A model generated the notes under the pieces. That model worked only from the letters and a program-made list of their open reading frames with translations. It was not told the DNA's origin and made no database searches. Made by a program: the position numbers and the translations under genes. Below, one piece after another: positions 46,897-55,638 of a stretch of DNA of 64,000 nt. How positions within the stretch are numbered: the first letter of the stretch is position 1; each line of letters starts with the position of its first letter. The stretch is from a virus, in the IMG/VR virus record IMGVR_UViG_3300021962_000030, positions 1 through 64,000 of that record; one strand, 5' to 3'.

Positions 46897-47464
46897 AATG
46901 TAATGGTTTGCCTCCCAAAGTTACTATGTCGTAGATAGTATACTTAAATGCCACCTCAGCGGTGATATATTCCAAGTCTGGATCTGTTGCACTAAAATCC
47001 AATGCACTCAGATACGTTGGCCAAAGATCCCTGAACACTACTTTGAATGAAGGATTATTGGAACTCGTAAGAATATTTAGTGTGCCATCACAGAAGAGAT
47101 TCAGAAGCGATGGGTGTTCTTGAACATCTAATCCAGGATTGGTAAACTGGCGATCATAGATGTCCATCAAACTATCTGGATATCCACATCCACGTATCCA
47201 GTGATGGATTTCCATGTAATTCTCAAGGTTTTCATCAACCATGAACCTGACACGGAAATCCTCAAAGGAAACCTTATCTCCGGGAACATCAATATCCTTT
47301 AGTCCGGTTGGTTGTATAGCTGCACCAAGACTGATTCCAGGTATTTGTGCTCCATTCCCAAAGAAAGCAACTTTTGGTGCTCTATTCAGAATTAATTTAA
47401 AACCAACGTTGGAAAGAAAATTCCTGTTGGTAATTTGGTTTTTTAAACCGTTACTGATTGCCAT
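46874..47464 (-). CDS. 3: Tail completion or tube-like protein (gp3 position)
   Basis: 196 residues. FKLILNRAPKVAFFGNGAQIPGISLG, VPGDKVSFEDFRVRFMVDENLENYMEIHHWIRG resemble the tail-tube fold of contractile phages. It stands where gp3 (tail completion and sheath stabiliser) lies in cyanophages, between gp23 and uvsY. I cannot distinguish gp3 from another tube-like protein by eye. A late promoter variant (47486-47493) lies 21 bp before its ATG; it overlaps uvsY by 23 bases. Confidence 0.7.
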   Translation of the reverse strand: MAISNGLKNQITNRNFLSNVGFKLILNRAPKVAFFGNGAQIPGISLGAAIQPTGLKDIDVPGDKVSFEDFRVRFMVDENLENYMEIHHWIRGCGYPDSLMDIYDRQFTNPGLDVQEHPSLLNLFCDGTLNILTSSNNPSFKVVFRDLWPTYLSALDFSATDPDLEYITAEVAFKYTIYDIVTLGGKPLHYDEPDQS

Positions 47465-47485
47465 TTCAAAATTGCCTTTATTTAT

Positions 47486-47493
47486 TATTTATC
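47486..47493 (-). promoter_or_regulatory. Late promoter GATAAATA
   Basis: 21 bp before the gp3-position gene and overlapping the stop of micropeptide 2. Confidence 0.6.
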
Positions 47494-47575
47494 CTGGGTA
47501 TGCGTGATGAAGACCCCAGTTCACAAAAACAGCAGCAACAGCAAATACAGAAAGAGTTTTAATCAAAAGATTCAT
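47489..47575 (-). CDS. 28-residue membrane micropeptide 2
   Basis: MNLLIKTLSVFAVAAVFV then NWGLHHAYPG: one short membrane helix and a conserved-looking NWGLxxxY end. A late promoter lies 23 bp upstream and the next late promoter overlaps its stop. The same layout and the (N/H)W(G/S)L motif recur in the frame at 47606-47695, which argues both are real. Candidates are a pinholin-like peptide or a small subunit binding a host membrane complex; both are speculation. No Shine-Dalgarno seen. Confidence 0.55.
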   Translation of the reverse strand: MNLLIKTLSVFAVAAVFVNWGLHHAYPG

Positions 47576-47598
47576 ATTCAATTATTAAATCAACGTAG

Positions 47599-47606
47599 TA
47601 TTTATC
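47599..47606 (-). promoter_or_regulatory. Late promoter GATAAATA
   Basis: 23 bp before micropeptide 2; it overlaps the last codon of micropeptide 1. Confidence 0.6.
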
Positions 47607-47695
47607 TACGATTGCCACCCATTCAAAAGACTCCAATGAAGAAAGTAAACTATTGGTGTAAAAATGAGAATAGTCTTGAGGAAAAGTAGTAACAT
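47606..47695 (-). CDS. 29-residue membrane micropeptide 1
   Basis: MLLLFLKTILIFTPIVYFL then HWSLLNGWQS: a single membrane helix followed by an HWSL motif, parallel to micropeptide 2 (FVNWGL). Consensus late promoter 43 bp upstream. Too short for family recognition. Confidence 0.5.
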   Translation of the reverse strand: MLLLFLKTILIFTPIVYFLHWSLLNGWQS

Positions 47696-47738
47696 GTTCG
47701 GTTATTGCGAATGCATTACTATTTTATAAAAAACTAGG

Positions 47739-47746
47739 TATTTATA
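47739..47746 (-). promoter_or_regulatory. Late promoter TATAAATA
   Basis: Exact match between the gp23 terminator and micropeptide 1. The gap 47465-47822 holds three late promoters, two micropeptides and a terminator. Confidence 0.7.
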
Positions 47747-47773
47747 CTGTATTTTGTTAGAAAATGGTGACAT

Positions 47774-47799
47774 AAAAAAAGACCCCCTTGCGGGGGTCC
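47774..47799 (-). terminator. Rho-independent terminator after gp23
   Basis: Minus strand GACCCCC, loop GCAA, GGGGGTC, seven T. Strong, as expected for the most abundant transcript. Confidence 0.92.
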
Positions 47800-47822
47800 C
47801 AGTTGAACTTTGTGAAAATGGA

Positions 47823-49244
47823 TCACATGAGGTTCTTAACTGCAACGCGACGGTAGTAGCGGTTTGCATTAACCTGAAGACGGCCGAGACCAGCGTTAGT
47901 GCCTTCTGCAAATGGGTTTGCAACAAGACCATAACGGGTCTTAAAGCCAATCTTGGGCTGGAAGGTGTCCTCACCAACGGCACGAACCATTTGGAGGGGA
48001 ACATAAGGACAGTAGAACAGTCCAGCATCATAAGGGGAAGAACCCTTATAACCGATGACGTAATACTGGTTGCCAGAAGCGGTATTACCAGCAGCAAGGT
48101 TTGCCGAATAAGGATCGATGTATACGCGATACTTACCAAGCAGAATACCTGCGAAGGTGTTGCCAGTGTCATCAACGTTGAGGTTTGCGTTCAGTGCAGG
48201 GGTGTAATCAAGAACACCAGCCATGCTCAGAGCAGAAGCAACGTCTGCAGAGCAAAGGATGATGTTGCCCTTTCCACGACGAGTGCGCTGTGCAATTCTG
48301 TTTGCATCACGCTCAATCTGGAACAGGAGACCCTTGAACTTCTCAACAGACCAACGACCGTTGGAGTCAACGTCGAGGTCAAATACGCCAGGAGTTGCGG
48401 TATTTTCTACAGCACCTTGCTCAGCAACCTTATAGATGGTTCTGATGACTTCACGGTTGATCTCAGCAAGAATCTCTGTGGAGAGAATGTTTGCGAGTTC
48501 CGCTTCAGCATTCAGACCGTGGATTGCCTTCAGGTCTTGTGCAAGCTCAAGGCTGTATTCTGCCTTCAGGGCACGTGACTTTGCAGTAACGGTGACTTTC
48601 TCAATCGAGAATGCCATCTCGTTGAATGCTGCACCAGCAGTTCCAAGGTTCTCAGAATCGCCAGTAGGCATACCCTGACCAACATTGTAGCCGAGGGAGT
48701 TTGCAGTTCCAACTGGGTTGAGAACGGATGGGTTGGTGCCAGCCTGGATGGTAGAACCAATACCAGCGTTGTTGTCAGCGAAGTCTTGGTTGATTGCAGC
48801 ACCATAAGCAGCGTTCTGACCAGAGAATACTGTATCTGCTTCGTTGAAGAATGCCTCTTGACCAGACTGATTAACGTAGCGCGAACGCATTGCGAAAATC
48901 AGACCAGTAGGACCGGACATTGGCTGCACACCAGCAAGGTCATAAGCGACCAGATTAGGCATGGAGCGACGAATGAGGCTGATCAGCACAGGGTCGAAAC
49001 CTGCGGTTGGGCTGCCACTTGTGCCACCGAAAGCACCCTGAGCACCAGCAGCGTTGCCGCTATTGGTTGGAGCTTCCATCAGGGACTGCATCGAACCATT
49101 GTCGAATGCAGATTGCTCGCGGAGGAATCTTTCTTGGTTTTCGAGCAGGACAGCGGTTACGGCTCTACGATGAGGATCGGAGATTTCTTCACCATAATTG
49201 AGAAGAGGTGCCCACTTTTCCTGCAATTGCTCGGAATGGAACAT
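47823..49244 (-). CDS. 23: Major capsid protein (T4 gp23)
   Basis: 473 residues. The N-terminal propeptide ends at SLMEA (about residues 54-58), a gp21 cleavage site, followed by a Gly/Ala-rich stretch (GGTSGSPTAGFDPVL). LIRRSMPNLVAYDLAGVQPMSGPTGLIFAMRSRY and FKTRYGLVANPFA are diagnostic for gp23. Builds the icosahedral head on the gp22 scaffold. Confidence 0.98.
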   Translation of the reverse strand: MFHSEQLQEKWAPLLNYGEEISDPHRRAVTAVLLENQERFLREQSAFDNGSMQSLMEAPTNSGNAAGAQGAFGGTSGSPTAGFDPVLISLIRRSMPNLVAYDLAGVQPMSGPTGLIFAMRSRYVNQSGQEAFFNEADTVFSGQNAAYGAAINQDFADNNAGIGSTIQAGTNPSVLNPVGTANSLGYNVGQGMPTGDSENLGTAGAAFNEMAFSIEKVTVTAKSRALKAEYSLELAQDLKAIHGLNAEAELANILSTEILAEINREVIRTIYKVAEQGAVENTATPGVFDLDVDSNGRWSVEKFKGLLFQIERDANRIAQRTRRGKGNIILCSADVASALSMAGVLDYTPALNANLNVDDTGNTFAGILLGKYRVYIDPYSANLAAGNTASGNQYYVIGYKGSSPYDAGLFYCPYVPLQMVRAVGEDTFQPKIGFKTRYGLVANPFAEGTNAGLGRLQVNANRYYRRVAVKNLM

Positions 49245-49301
49245 TTGCTTTTACCTTTAAAATAGTTGTTTACGTTTGAATTTGAATTATATTAAATTCA
49301 A

Positions 49302-50438
49302 TTATTTGCTAAATTGTGAAAGTGTCTTCAGATATGCTGCCATCGATCCGGAAACTGATTCCGGTGAGGAATCAACACCTTCTGACAGAGTTTCAGTTTT
49401 AGCGGTTGGAGCTTTGCCGGGAGCAAAATATGCTTCCTTCAGAGTTTCCAACTTTTCACGATATGCTTCTTCACTTTCAAACTCAACACTTTCGGCAAGT
49501 GAAGCGAGCTTGTCTTTCTGTGTGGCCGCAAGACCTTCAGAAATTTCGTCAAGAATGTTGTCTGCAACAGCCTCTGCAAGACGCTTGTTGAGATTTACAT
49601 TCTTCTCAATCTGCTCGTTGAGTTTTGTCTCCATGTCATCAAGTTTTTCTACCATGCTCTCAAGAACATCATATTTATCTTCAGGGATTGCTACATAATG
49701 ATCTTCAAAAAGTCCTCTTAAGTTATGGAGGAACGATTCAGTAAGTTCGGTCTTAAGACCATGCTCTATTGCTAGGGCATTCTCAGTAAACCACTCTTCG
49801 CTTACATACTCCAGGTATGAATCTACGCGAAGTGCTAGTGATTCTTTGATAGCTTCGACTTCTTCCAGGAGTTGCTCTTCGTATTGAACTTGGAGATCTT
49901 CCTTGATCTCAGCAACTTTGGAGAGTAGTGCGGACTCAAAGATGGTGCGAGCCTTATCTTGGAATTCCTCAGAAAGATCTTCGTCAGCAAGAAGTGCATT
50001 AACATCTTCTTCGATGTCATACTCTTCCTTACATTCCTTCTCGTCTTCCTCATCCTCATCTTCGTCCTCATCCTCTTCATCTGCTTCTTTAGCAGCAGCC
50101 TCTAGGAGTTCTTCGTCCTCATCATCCAATTCAAGCTCTTCTTCTTCCTTAACTGCACCACCCTTAAGGTGTGGCATAGCATCGGCAGCTGCAGCACCCT
50201 TATTAACAACATCCTTAACTTGCTTAAGGGTTGCGCCAGGGGTCTTCAGTTTAGCTGAATCGTCGTCAGACTTATAGTTTTCTGGTGTAGGTCCACCAAG
50301 ATCTTCCCAATTGCCACTCTGGCCTGGGGTGTCTCCGGATAGAGAAGGCATGGGATCTGCTGCTTTTGCACCAGCATTAACAGCGGTTTTTGAGTGCTTT
50401 GTGCCTACTTCCATCTCTTGTAAATCTTCACGGGACAT
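49302..50438 (-). CDS. 22: Prohead scaffold protein (T4 gp22)
   Basis: 378 residues. Residues about 95-145 form an extreme acidic stretch (runs of Asp/Glu), followed by long helices typical of gp22 (LNEQIEKNVNLNKRLAEAVADN, EAYREKLETLKEAYF). The N-terminal part contains a duplicated GAxAADxMPxL phrase. It is cleaved by gp21 and leaves the head before packaging. Two late boxes lie upstream (50473-50484). Confidence 0.92.
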   Translation of the reverse strand: MSREDLQEMEVGTKHSKTAVNAGAKAADPMPSLSGDTPGQSGNWEDLGGPTPENYKSDDDSAKLKTPGATLKQVKDVVNKGAAAADAMPHLKGGAVKEEEELELDDEDEELLEAAAKEADEEDEDEDEDEEDEKECKEEYDIEEDVNALLADEDLSEEFQDKARTIFESALLSKVAEIKEDLQVQYEEQLLEEVEAIKESLALRVDSYLEYVSEEWFTENALAIEHGLKTELTESFLHNLRGLFEDHYVAIPEDKYDVLESMVEKLDDMETKLNEQIEKNVNLNKRLAEAVADNILDEISEGLAATQKDKLASLAESVEFESEEAYREKLETLKEAYFAPGKAPTAKTETLSEGVDSSPESVSGSMAAYLKTLSQFSK

Positions 50439-50476
50439 TTGAACTCTCCGATTTTTTCCTAGAATTAATCTATATT

Positions 50477-50484
50477 TATTTATA
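50477..50484 (-). promoter_or_regulatory. Late promoter TATAAATA
   Basis: Exact match 38 bp before gp22, preceded by an overlapping AATAAATA (50473-50480). It probably serves gp22 and gp23, since no box lies directly before gp23. Confidence 0.75.
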
Positions 50485-50486
50485 AA

Positions 50487-51137
50487 TTAGAGATTTGCCA
50501 GAAAGTCATTAAACAATTGTAGTTTATGCTCCTGCAACCTTTTTTCATCCACCAAAGTATTAATTCTTCTGGTGGTGGTTTCAGCGAGTTTTTCACGAAG
50601 GATTCCACCTTCCCAAACCCACTCTTTACCTTCCATAATTCCCTGAACAAATGCATCAGGTGCAGAAGGATCTGCTACAATATCAGCAGCAGTTGCAAGC
50701 ATAAAGTCTTCACCGACTTCCATCCAACCTTCTTTTGTTTGTCTTACGGATCCAATACCTCTTGACGAAACGCCAAGAGTTACTCCCTCTTTGAGAAGAG
50801 ACTCCGCAATTTTGCCCATAGGTGTTGATAAAATTTGTGCCTTTCCAATAAAGTTATTTCCACGTTGTTCTAGGGAAACAATCTTATGAGAAACGCGGTC
50901 AAGATTAACTGTTGGACCCTCTGGGTGTCCAAGTTCACCTAAAGCACGACCCTTGTTAATATATCCTTCAGTATAACGCTTGACCTCTCTCTCCATTACA
51001 TCGCGACGATAGACTCGATTATTACGATTCTTCTGCTCAGTTTGAAGAAATGGTCCGGTAATATAGAGGGTCTTTTTGCCGTTCACACTTTCAGTAATGA
51101 CCTTTACTGATTCAATTTCTTCTGTGATGAGTAACAT
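50487..51137 (-). CDS. 21: Prohead protease (T4 gp21)
   Basis: 216 residues from MLLITEEIESVKVIT (the ATG follows the upstream stop by one base). GELGHPEGPTVNLDRVSHKI provides the catalytic His and GVSSRGIG the catalytic Ser of the herpes/T4 prohead protease fold. It matures gp23, gp22 and internal proteins at (L/I)xE sites. Several candidate substrates in this window carry such sites near their N-termini. Confidence 0.95.
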   Translation of the reverse strand: MLLITEEIESVKVITESVNGKKTLYITGPFLQTEQKNRNNRVYRRDVMEREVKRYTEGYINKGRALGELGHPEGPTVNLDRVSHKIVSLEQRGNNFIGKAQILSTPMGKIAESLLKEGVTLGVSSRGIGSVRQTKEGWMEVGEDFMLATAADIVADPSAPDAFVQGIMEGKEWVWEGGILREKLAETTTRRINTLVDEKRLQEHKLQLFNDFLANL

Positions 51138-51138
51138 C

Positions 51139-51690
51139 TTAGGCGTCTCCTGTAACTTGAACTTGCTGAGCATAAAGAGTTCCTGATCCAGAACTTGTTC
51201 TAGATGAAATCTTGACCGATCTTCTCAGAACACCATCTGGCGCAGTAAAATCATGACCAACTGCTATAGAATTGTATGAAATTCCAATTCCAGTAGAGAA
51301 GGATCCATCATAGGATGCTCTATTGTCCACAGAAATTACTCTTTGGTGAGTAAAGTTCCATGCAGAATCAATTGTGGATGTGAACGATACATAATCGCCA
51401 ACTGCAAATACGGTTCCAGTACCTTCTGCAAAGGTTACTGTAGTAATTGCTCCGGATGAAATACCAGCAACTACCTGTGTTGCTGTATCAAGTGTCAACG
51501 TTGCAGAGGTTCCAGCAGGAATGAGATAATCAGTTACAGCAGCAGTTGGGCTGTAACCAATTGCCACATGTGCATTCTGCTGATCCGCTACAATACGAAT
51601 TGATTTTGTTTGTACTGAAATCGGAACAGATAGTGCGGGTGATGTGGTAATCGCAAAAGATGTCCCATTTCCAACTGGTCTATGCGTCAT
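51139..51690 (-). CDS. Structural protein between gp20 and gp21
   Basis: 183 residues, beta-rich and Thr/Ser/Ala/Val-rich, beginning MTHRPVGNGTSFAITTSPALSVPI. GIGISYNSIAVGHDFTAPDG near the end. Composition suits a capsid decoration or head fibre component. No family known to me; the position in the head cluster and a late promoter variant upstream support a virion role. Confidence 0.65.
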   Translation of the reverse strand: MTHRPVGNGTSFAITTSPALSVPISVQTKSIRIVADQQNAHVAIGYSPTAAVTDYLIPAGTSATLTLDTATQVVAGISSGAITTVTFAEGTGTVFAVGDYVSFTSTIDSAWNFTHQRVISVDNRASYDGSFSTGIGISYNSIAVGHDFTAPDGVLRRSVKISSRTSSGSGTLYAQQVQVTGDA

Positions 51691-51712
51691 TTTCTTTGGG
51701 CGTTTATTTAGT

Positions 51713-51720
51713 TATTTATT
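51713..51720 (-). promoter_or_regulatory. Late promoter AATAAATA (weak)
   Basis: A one-base variant 22 bp before the structural gene at 51139-51690. AT-rich surroundings lower confidence. Confidence 0.4.
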
Positions 51721-51726
51721 CATTTA

Positions 51727-52935
51727 TTAAGTTAAGTCATAAAATTCCAGAGAACCAATAGCATCTCCTGACCCCGATAATGTTCTAATTGCCAGTGTGA
51801 TAATGTCACTTACCTTTGCCTGAGTTCTTCCGAGCTGAAGATCCCAATTATATTCTTCAGAGGTGGAGACTGCACCACTTGCTTGATTTGATCCTGCAAG
51901 ATATTCTCTATGAATGATTTGTCCACCAGAAAGCGCAGTGGATGTTCTATCAAAATAGACGTTTGGTGATGGTGAAGATGAAAATGCTGCCCCAGTTAGA
52001 GTTGCATTTTTAATCACAGCAATTTCATAATTAATATTGTTACTTAATGGTAATGTTTGATAAGTATGAAGAAGTATAATTCCATCTCCTCTTTCTGGTG
52101 CCAAACGATATGAAACTAAGGGTTGAAAAGTTAATCCAATTCCAGTCAGAGGTTGTGGTCTTGCAATGGTATTTGGAGCAACTTTTTTTTCATATCCCCC
52201 GTTTGATATGATGGATACACAAACTTGCTTCAACGTTGATGCTGATCCAACATTTCCAGTGTTGATAATTTCATATCTAATTGGAAGAGATGCCGTCGTC
52301 ATGTAAACAGAATTCAACGTATTTGCATGATCAAAACGGTGTGCAATAATAAATGTCCCATCAACTACAACTCCAACTCTCACCGATCCCGCACCCAACC
52401 ACTCAAACTCCGAAAATAAAATTTGAATTTTTGATGGATCTAGGATAACTCCACTTGGACCATTTCCATCAAGAGTGTCGTGGTTCCATTCGGATTGTGG
52501 AACTGTGACTACGGTTCCAACACCAGAAATTGCTGTGCGCTTAATAATGTTCAGGTCAGATCCATTCAATTCCAACATCACACCATTCTCTGATGATGCA
52601 TATCCAACTCTCTGTACCAGATTTGGTTTTGGTGCTTCAAAAACAAATGTCTGAAGACATTGTAGAGATTTTCCGGGTTGATATTTGTATACTCTTTTGC
52701 TTTCGCGAATATAACTGCACCCAGATGTACTCCCAATGGTTAATGTTGCCGTACTTTGTGATGTAATAATTCCAGAAGTTGATCCGGATCCAACAATCAC
52801 ATCATCAAAATCCCCATCCTGAGAATATCTGTGAGACGCATCAAATACTGTATATGGATTTGATACTTTCAATCTTCCAAATAAATCTCCAGAGAAACCC
52901 TTTCCTAGGGGACTCTGATCATATAAGTGTGACAT
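51727..52935 (-). CDS. Beta-rich structural protein, possible head decoration
   Basis: 402 residues. RLKVSNPYTVFDASHRYSQDGDFDDVIVGSG opens a mostly beta chain with VGVVVDGTFIIAHRFDH and LPIRYEIINTG segments. The repeated small-residue strands suit a jelly-roll or Ig-like outer protein. Its ATG shares bases with the previous stop. No named family. Confidence 0.65.
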   Translation of the reverse strand: MSHLYDQSPLGKGFSGDLFGRLKVSNPYTVFDASHRYSQDGDFDDVIVGSGSTSGIITSQSTATLTIGSTSGCSYIRESKRVYKYQPGKSLQCLQTFVFEAPKPNLVQRVGYASSENGVMLELNGSDLNIIKRTAISGVGTVVTVPQSEWNHDTLDGNGPSGVILDPSKIQILFSEFEWLGAGSVRVGVVVDGTFIIAHRFDHANTLNSVYMTTASLPIRYEIINTGNVGSASTLKQVCVSIISNGGYEKKVAPNTIARPQPLTGIGLTFQPLVSYRLAPERGDGIILLHTYQTLPLSNNINYEIAVIKNATLTGAAFSSSPSPNVYFDRTSTALSGGQIIHREYLAGSNQASGAVSTSEEYNWDLQLGRTQAKVSDIITLAIRTLSGSGDAIGSLEFYDLT

Positions 52936-53681
52936 TAGACGACCCTCCAGGAATTACCTCTCCAAATAAACGTAAGCGATCCATAATCATATGCAAGAAT
53001 TGCTCTATCTCTACCATCAATCAAATCGGAACCTGATGGGAATATTGTGATGTATCTGTTCGTTCCTTTTGATGCTTCTCCAAGTTCATCTTTTACGACA
53101 AACTTTTTACCTTCCTTTTCAGCATATGGAAGAGTAATTGACACTGCTCCAGCATAATTTACGCCAATGTAATAATCCTTATGTGACGCAGTATATGTAG
53201 AAGATGTCACATAAGTAACTGGCACATCCATATAGGTGAGGTTGGTTTCTCCGCCACCACCTAGTGTTGAGAGTTGCTGCTGAACTCTTGTTATAAACTT
53301 GCTATAATGCTTTTGAAGTTGGTCAAAGGTTACAAAATTTTGATCCAGAGGTGTCAAAGGATCTGAATTTTTTGTGTTGGATGGTTCCGCCAACAATCCT
53401 AATGTTTTTTCAATCAGAGTTTGCTCCTTACTTTCAAGAACCTCTACGACTTCTTGAATGTCTGGATGTGGAGAATATAGGGGACCTTCATAGTTTCCTG
53501 CAAATTCAGTTTCCTCCTTCTTAGGACCCCTCTTCTTCTTACTCTTTTTTACCTCCTCTTTCAGCGGAGAAAGAAAGAATTCTTCAAAGGAGTTGGATAC
53601 AATCTCATCAACCTCCTTCTTTCTCTTCTTCTTTTCTTCGCCAATTTGTTTGAAAAAATCTCCTAGGTCGGAACTATCCAC
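52935..53681 (-). CDS. Structural protein with charged N-terminus
   Basis: About 248 residues, beginning at a GTG. The GTG at 53681 has GAGGAG five bases before it; an in-frame GTG at 53687 directly abuts that site and is less likely. Residues 1-65 are Lys/Glu-rich (KKKRKKEVDEIV, KKSKKKRGPKKEE), followed by LEPLDQ-like linker and coil, and a C-terminal beta domain (YYIGVNYAGAVSITLPYAEKEGKKFVVKD, DLIDGRDRAILAYDYGSLTFIWRG) of a type seen at the ends of phage fibre-like proteins. Confidence 0.68.
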   Translation of the reverse strand: MDSSDLGDFFKQIGEEKKKRKKEVDEIVSNSFEEFFLSPLKEEVKKSKKKRGPKKEETEFAGNYEGPLYSPHPDIQEVVEVLESKEQTLIEKTLGLLAEPSNTKNSDPLTPLDQNFVTFDQLQKHYSKFITRVQQQLSTLGGGGETNLTYMDVPVTYVTSSTYTASHKDYYIGVNYAGAVSITLPYAEKEGKKFVVKDELGEASKGTNRYITIFPSGSDLIDGRDRAILAYDYGSLTFIWRGNSWRVV

Positions 53682-53683
53682 AT

Positions 53684-53851
53684 TCACTCCTCATCAGTCA
53701 CCCCAGGTTGAAACATAGATTGGGCTACAATAGGTTTTGCAACATCAATCCTTTCAGATGCCTTTGCAAAAAGCATATCCTTGATTTTGTCACTAATATC
53801 CGATGGGGAACTATCAGTAACAATCATATCCATAAGATCATCCATTTCCAT
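53684..53851 (-). CDS. 55-residue prohead-core-like protein (gp67-type candidate)
   Basis: MEMDDLMDMIVTDSSPSDIS then DKIKDMLFAKASERIDVAKP and a TDEE end. LFAKASERIDVAKPIVAQSMF resembles the LFAEAMAARTID...IAIARNF region of T4 gp67, which also follows gp20. It is shorter than gp67 and lacks its acidic tail. A late promoter variant lies 32 bp upstream and its stop overlaps the next start. Confidence 0.65.
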   Translation of the reverse strand: MEMDDLMDMIVTDSSPSDISDKIKDMLFAKASERIDVAKPIVAQSMFQPGVTDEE

Positions 53852-53883
53852 ATCTAATCCTAATTTGAATTAAAAGTCTGTTC

Positions 53884-53891
53884 TATTTATT
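53884..53891 (-). promoter_or_regulatory. Late promoter AATAAATA
   Basis: A one-base variant overlapping the gp20 stop, 32 bp before the 55-residue gene. Confidence 0.5.
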
Positions 53892-55557
53892 AGATCTCTC
53901 CGCCAGAAGGAGGTTCAAATTTAGATGCATCTGCTTCCATATCCGGTTCCATAACCGGACTTCCCAAATCAGGTTGCATCGATGGATCCATAGGTTGCCC
54001 TGTTGCAGGATCTATAGGTGCATTTGGATCTGGAATTTCACCATTTTCAATTTCCTTAGTGATGATTTTATCTTGCTCTATAATTTCCTCATCATTTTGA
54101 CGAAGAATTTGCTTTCTGACATAATCCTTGGAGAAATACTTGCCAACATAAGGTTCTGCAGTAGCAACCAAGTTGAGTCTTTCTGTTAGAATTTCCGCAT
54201 CCTTCAATTCTGAGAAGTGATTGTCATATAGGAAATCGTATTGAATATGTTGCGCCATCTTATCCCAATCTTCTGGTGTGATGATGTTCTTCAGAATGAG
54301 TTGTGTCTTAAGAATATCATTAAACATATTTGAGAATCTCATTCTCAAACGACCAACAAATTTGGTGAACTTAAGTTCATCTCTCAAAATTTCCGATGAT
54401 CTGCCAAGATTAAATCCACTATCACCATCCATTCTGGATGATGGGACATTCAGGGAGCGGAACAACTTCTTCTTGAAGTATTCAATATCGGTAATTTCTC
54501 CAAGATTTTGGCCACCTGGGAGAGTTGTGATTTCAGTTCCTCTTCCACCTTCTCTACGTGGAAGCCAGAAATCTTCTAGCATACTCATATACTTCTTATC
54601 ATCACGGATTTCTCCTGTAGATGCATCGTATACAAGTTTGTTTCTATATCTCATCATCACATCGCGCAGATACTGCTCTGCCTTTACCTTTGGAAGGTTG
54701 CCAACGTCAATATAGAAAATTCTTCTTTCTGGTGCGCGTGACAGACGATAGATCACAAGACTATCCTCAATCATTCTAAGTTGATTGAGGGACTTAATTG
54801 CTTTATGAAGATATGATAAGCAAATGCCCTTATTCCTATCAATCAGACCCGAGTTGCAATATGCGATTGCATCTCTTGTGATCTTAATTCCACCTTCTCC
54901 ACCCATAGATGCTGGGTTTTGTGATGGATAATTTCTTTGTGGATTGTAGATAAAATACTCATCAATCTGAGGGAATTCGTAGTTCAAAGGATCCCCCATA
55001 TCCTTTTGTCTATAATTGATTGCTTTTTGATTATTATCTTCCTTTCTCTGCTGACGGACATAACGAATCTTCATGGAATCAATATATCTCAATTCCTGAA
55101 TACCCTCATGGGGGTTTTTAAAATCAATCACCTTGTGGTAATAGATTCTACCATCAACATACCAGTTTCTATAAATTTCATGGCACTTTTTGTTAAAGTC
55201 AAGAAGACTTAGAATGTGCTTAAATTCTTCTCTAATTTTTTTCTTAATACCATCACTTGCATTAAGATTTGAGAGTTCAATCTTAACAGGAACATCATTC
55301 GAATCTGAAACGATTGCTTCATTCACAATATCTTCAATTGCACTATCACACTCTGGATGAAGTGCCATTTCACGATATCTTTTAATGAGATCAAACTCGG
55401 TTCTATAGACTCCCTCAATATCTACATAAGACCCAAAAAATCCACTAGTCAGATAATGATCAACCCCATCCTCAGAATTTTGAGGAACAGGGGACACCGC
55501 ACTAGGGGATAATTTATCAGAATCGTCTTCAAGAGAAAAACCAAACAAACGTGTCAT
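53890..55557 (-). CDS. 20: Portal protein (T4 gp20)
   Basis: 555 residues. DVEGVYRTEFDLIKRYREMALHPECDSAIEDIVNEAIV, ELRYIDSMKIRYVRQQRKED and LPRREGGRGTEITTLPGGQNLGEI are strongly conserved portal segments. Twelve copies form the DNA entry vertex. A Pro/Asp-rich C-terminal tail is present. Late promoter variant at 55583-55590. Confidence 0.97.
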   Translation of the reverse strand: MTRLFGFSLEDDSDKLSPSAVSPVPQNSEDGVDHYLTSGFFGSYVDIEGVYRTEFDLIKRYREMALHPECDSAIEDIVNEAIVSDSNDVPVKIELSNLNASDGIKKKIREEFKHILSLLDFNKKCHEIYRNWYVDGRIYYHKVIDFKNPHEGIQELRYIDSMKIRYVRQQRKEDNNQKAINYRQKDMGDPLNYEFPQIDEYFIYNPQRNYPSQNPASMGGEGGIKITRDAIAYCNSGLIDRNKGICLSYLHKAIKSLNQLRMIEDSLVIYRLSRAPERRIFYIDVGNLPKVKAEQYLRDVMMRYRNKLVYDASTGEIRDDKKYMSMLEDFWLPRREGGRGTEITTLPGGQNLGEITDIEYFKKKLFRSLNVPSSRMDGDSGFNLGRSSEILRDELKFTKFVGRLRMRFSNMFNDILKTQLILKNIITPEDWDKMAQHIQYDFLYDNHFSELKDAEILTERLNLVATAEPYVGKYFSKDYVRKQILRQNDEEIIEQDKIITKEIENGEIPDPNAPIDPATGQPMDPSMQPDLGSPVMEPDMEADASKFEPPSGGEI

Positions 55558-55582
55558 TATTAGAGAATGAATTGATCTCTTC

Positions 55583-55590
55583 TATTTATG
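55583..55590 (-). promoter_or_regulatory. Late promoter CATAAATA
   Basis: A one-base variant 25 bp before gp20, just after the gp19 terminator. Confidence 0.55.
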
Positions 55591-55595
55591 AACAT

Positions 55596-55623
55596 AAAAA
55601 AAGACCCCCCTTGCGGAGGGTCT
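55596..55623 (-). terminator. Rho-independent terminator after gp19
   Basis: Minus strand GACCCTCC, loop GCAA, GGGGGGTC, seven T. Very similar to the gp23 terminator. Confidence 0.9.
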
Positions 55624-55638
55624 GAATGTTTTGGTGAA

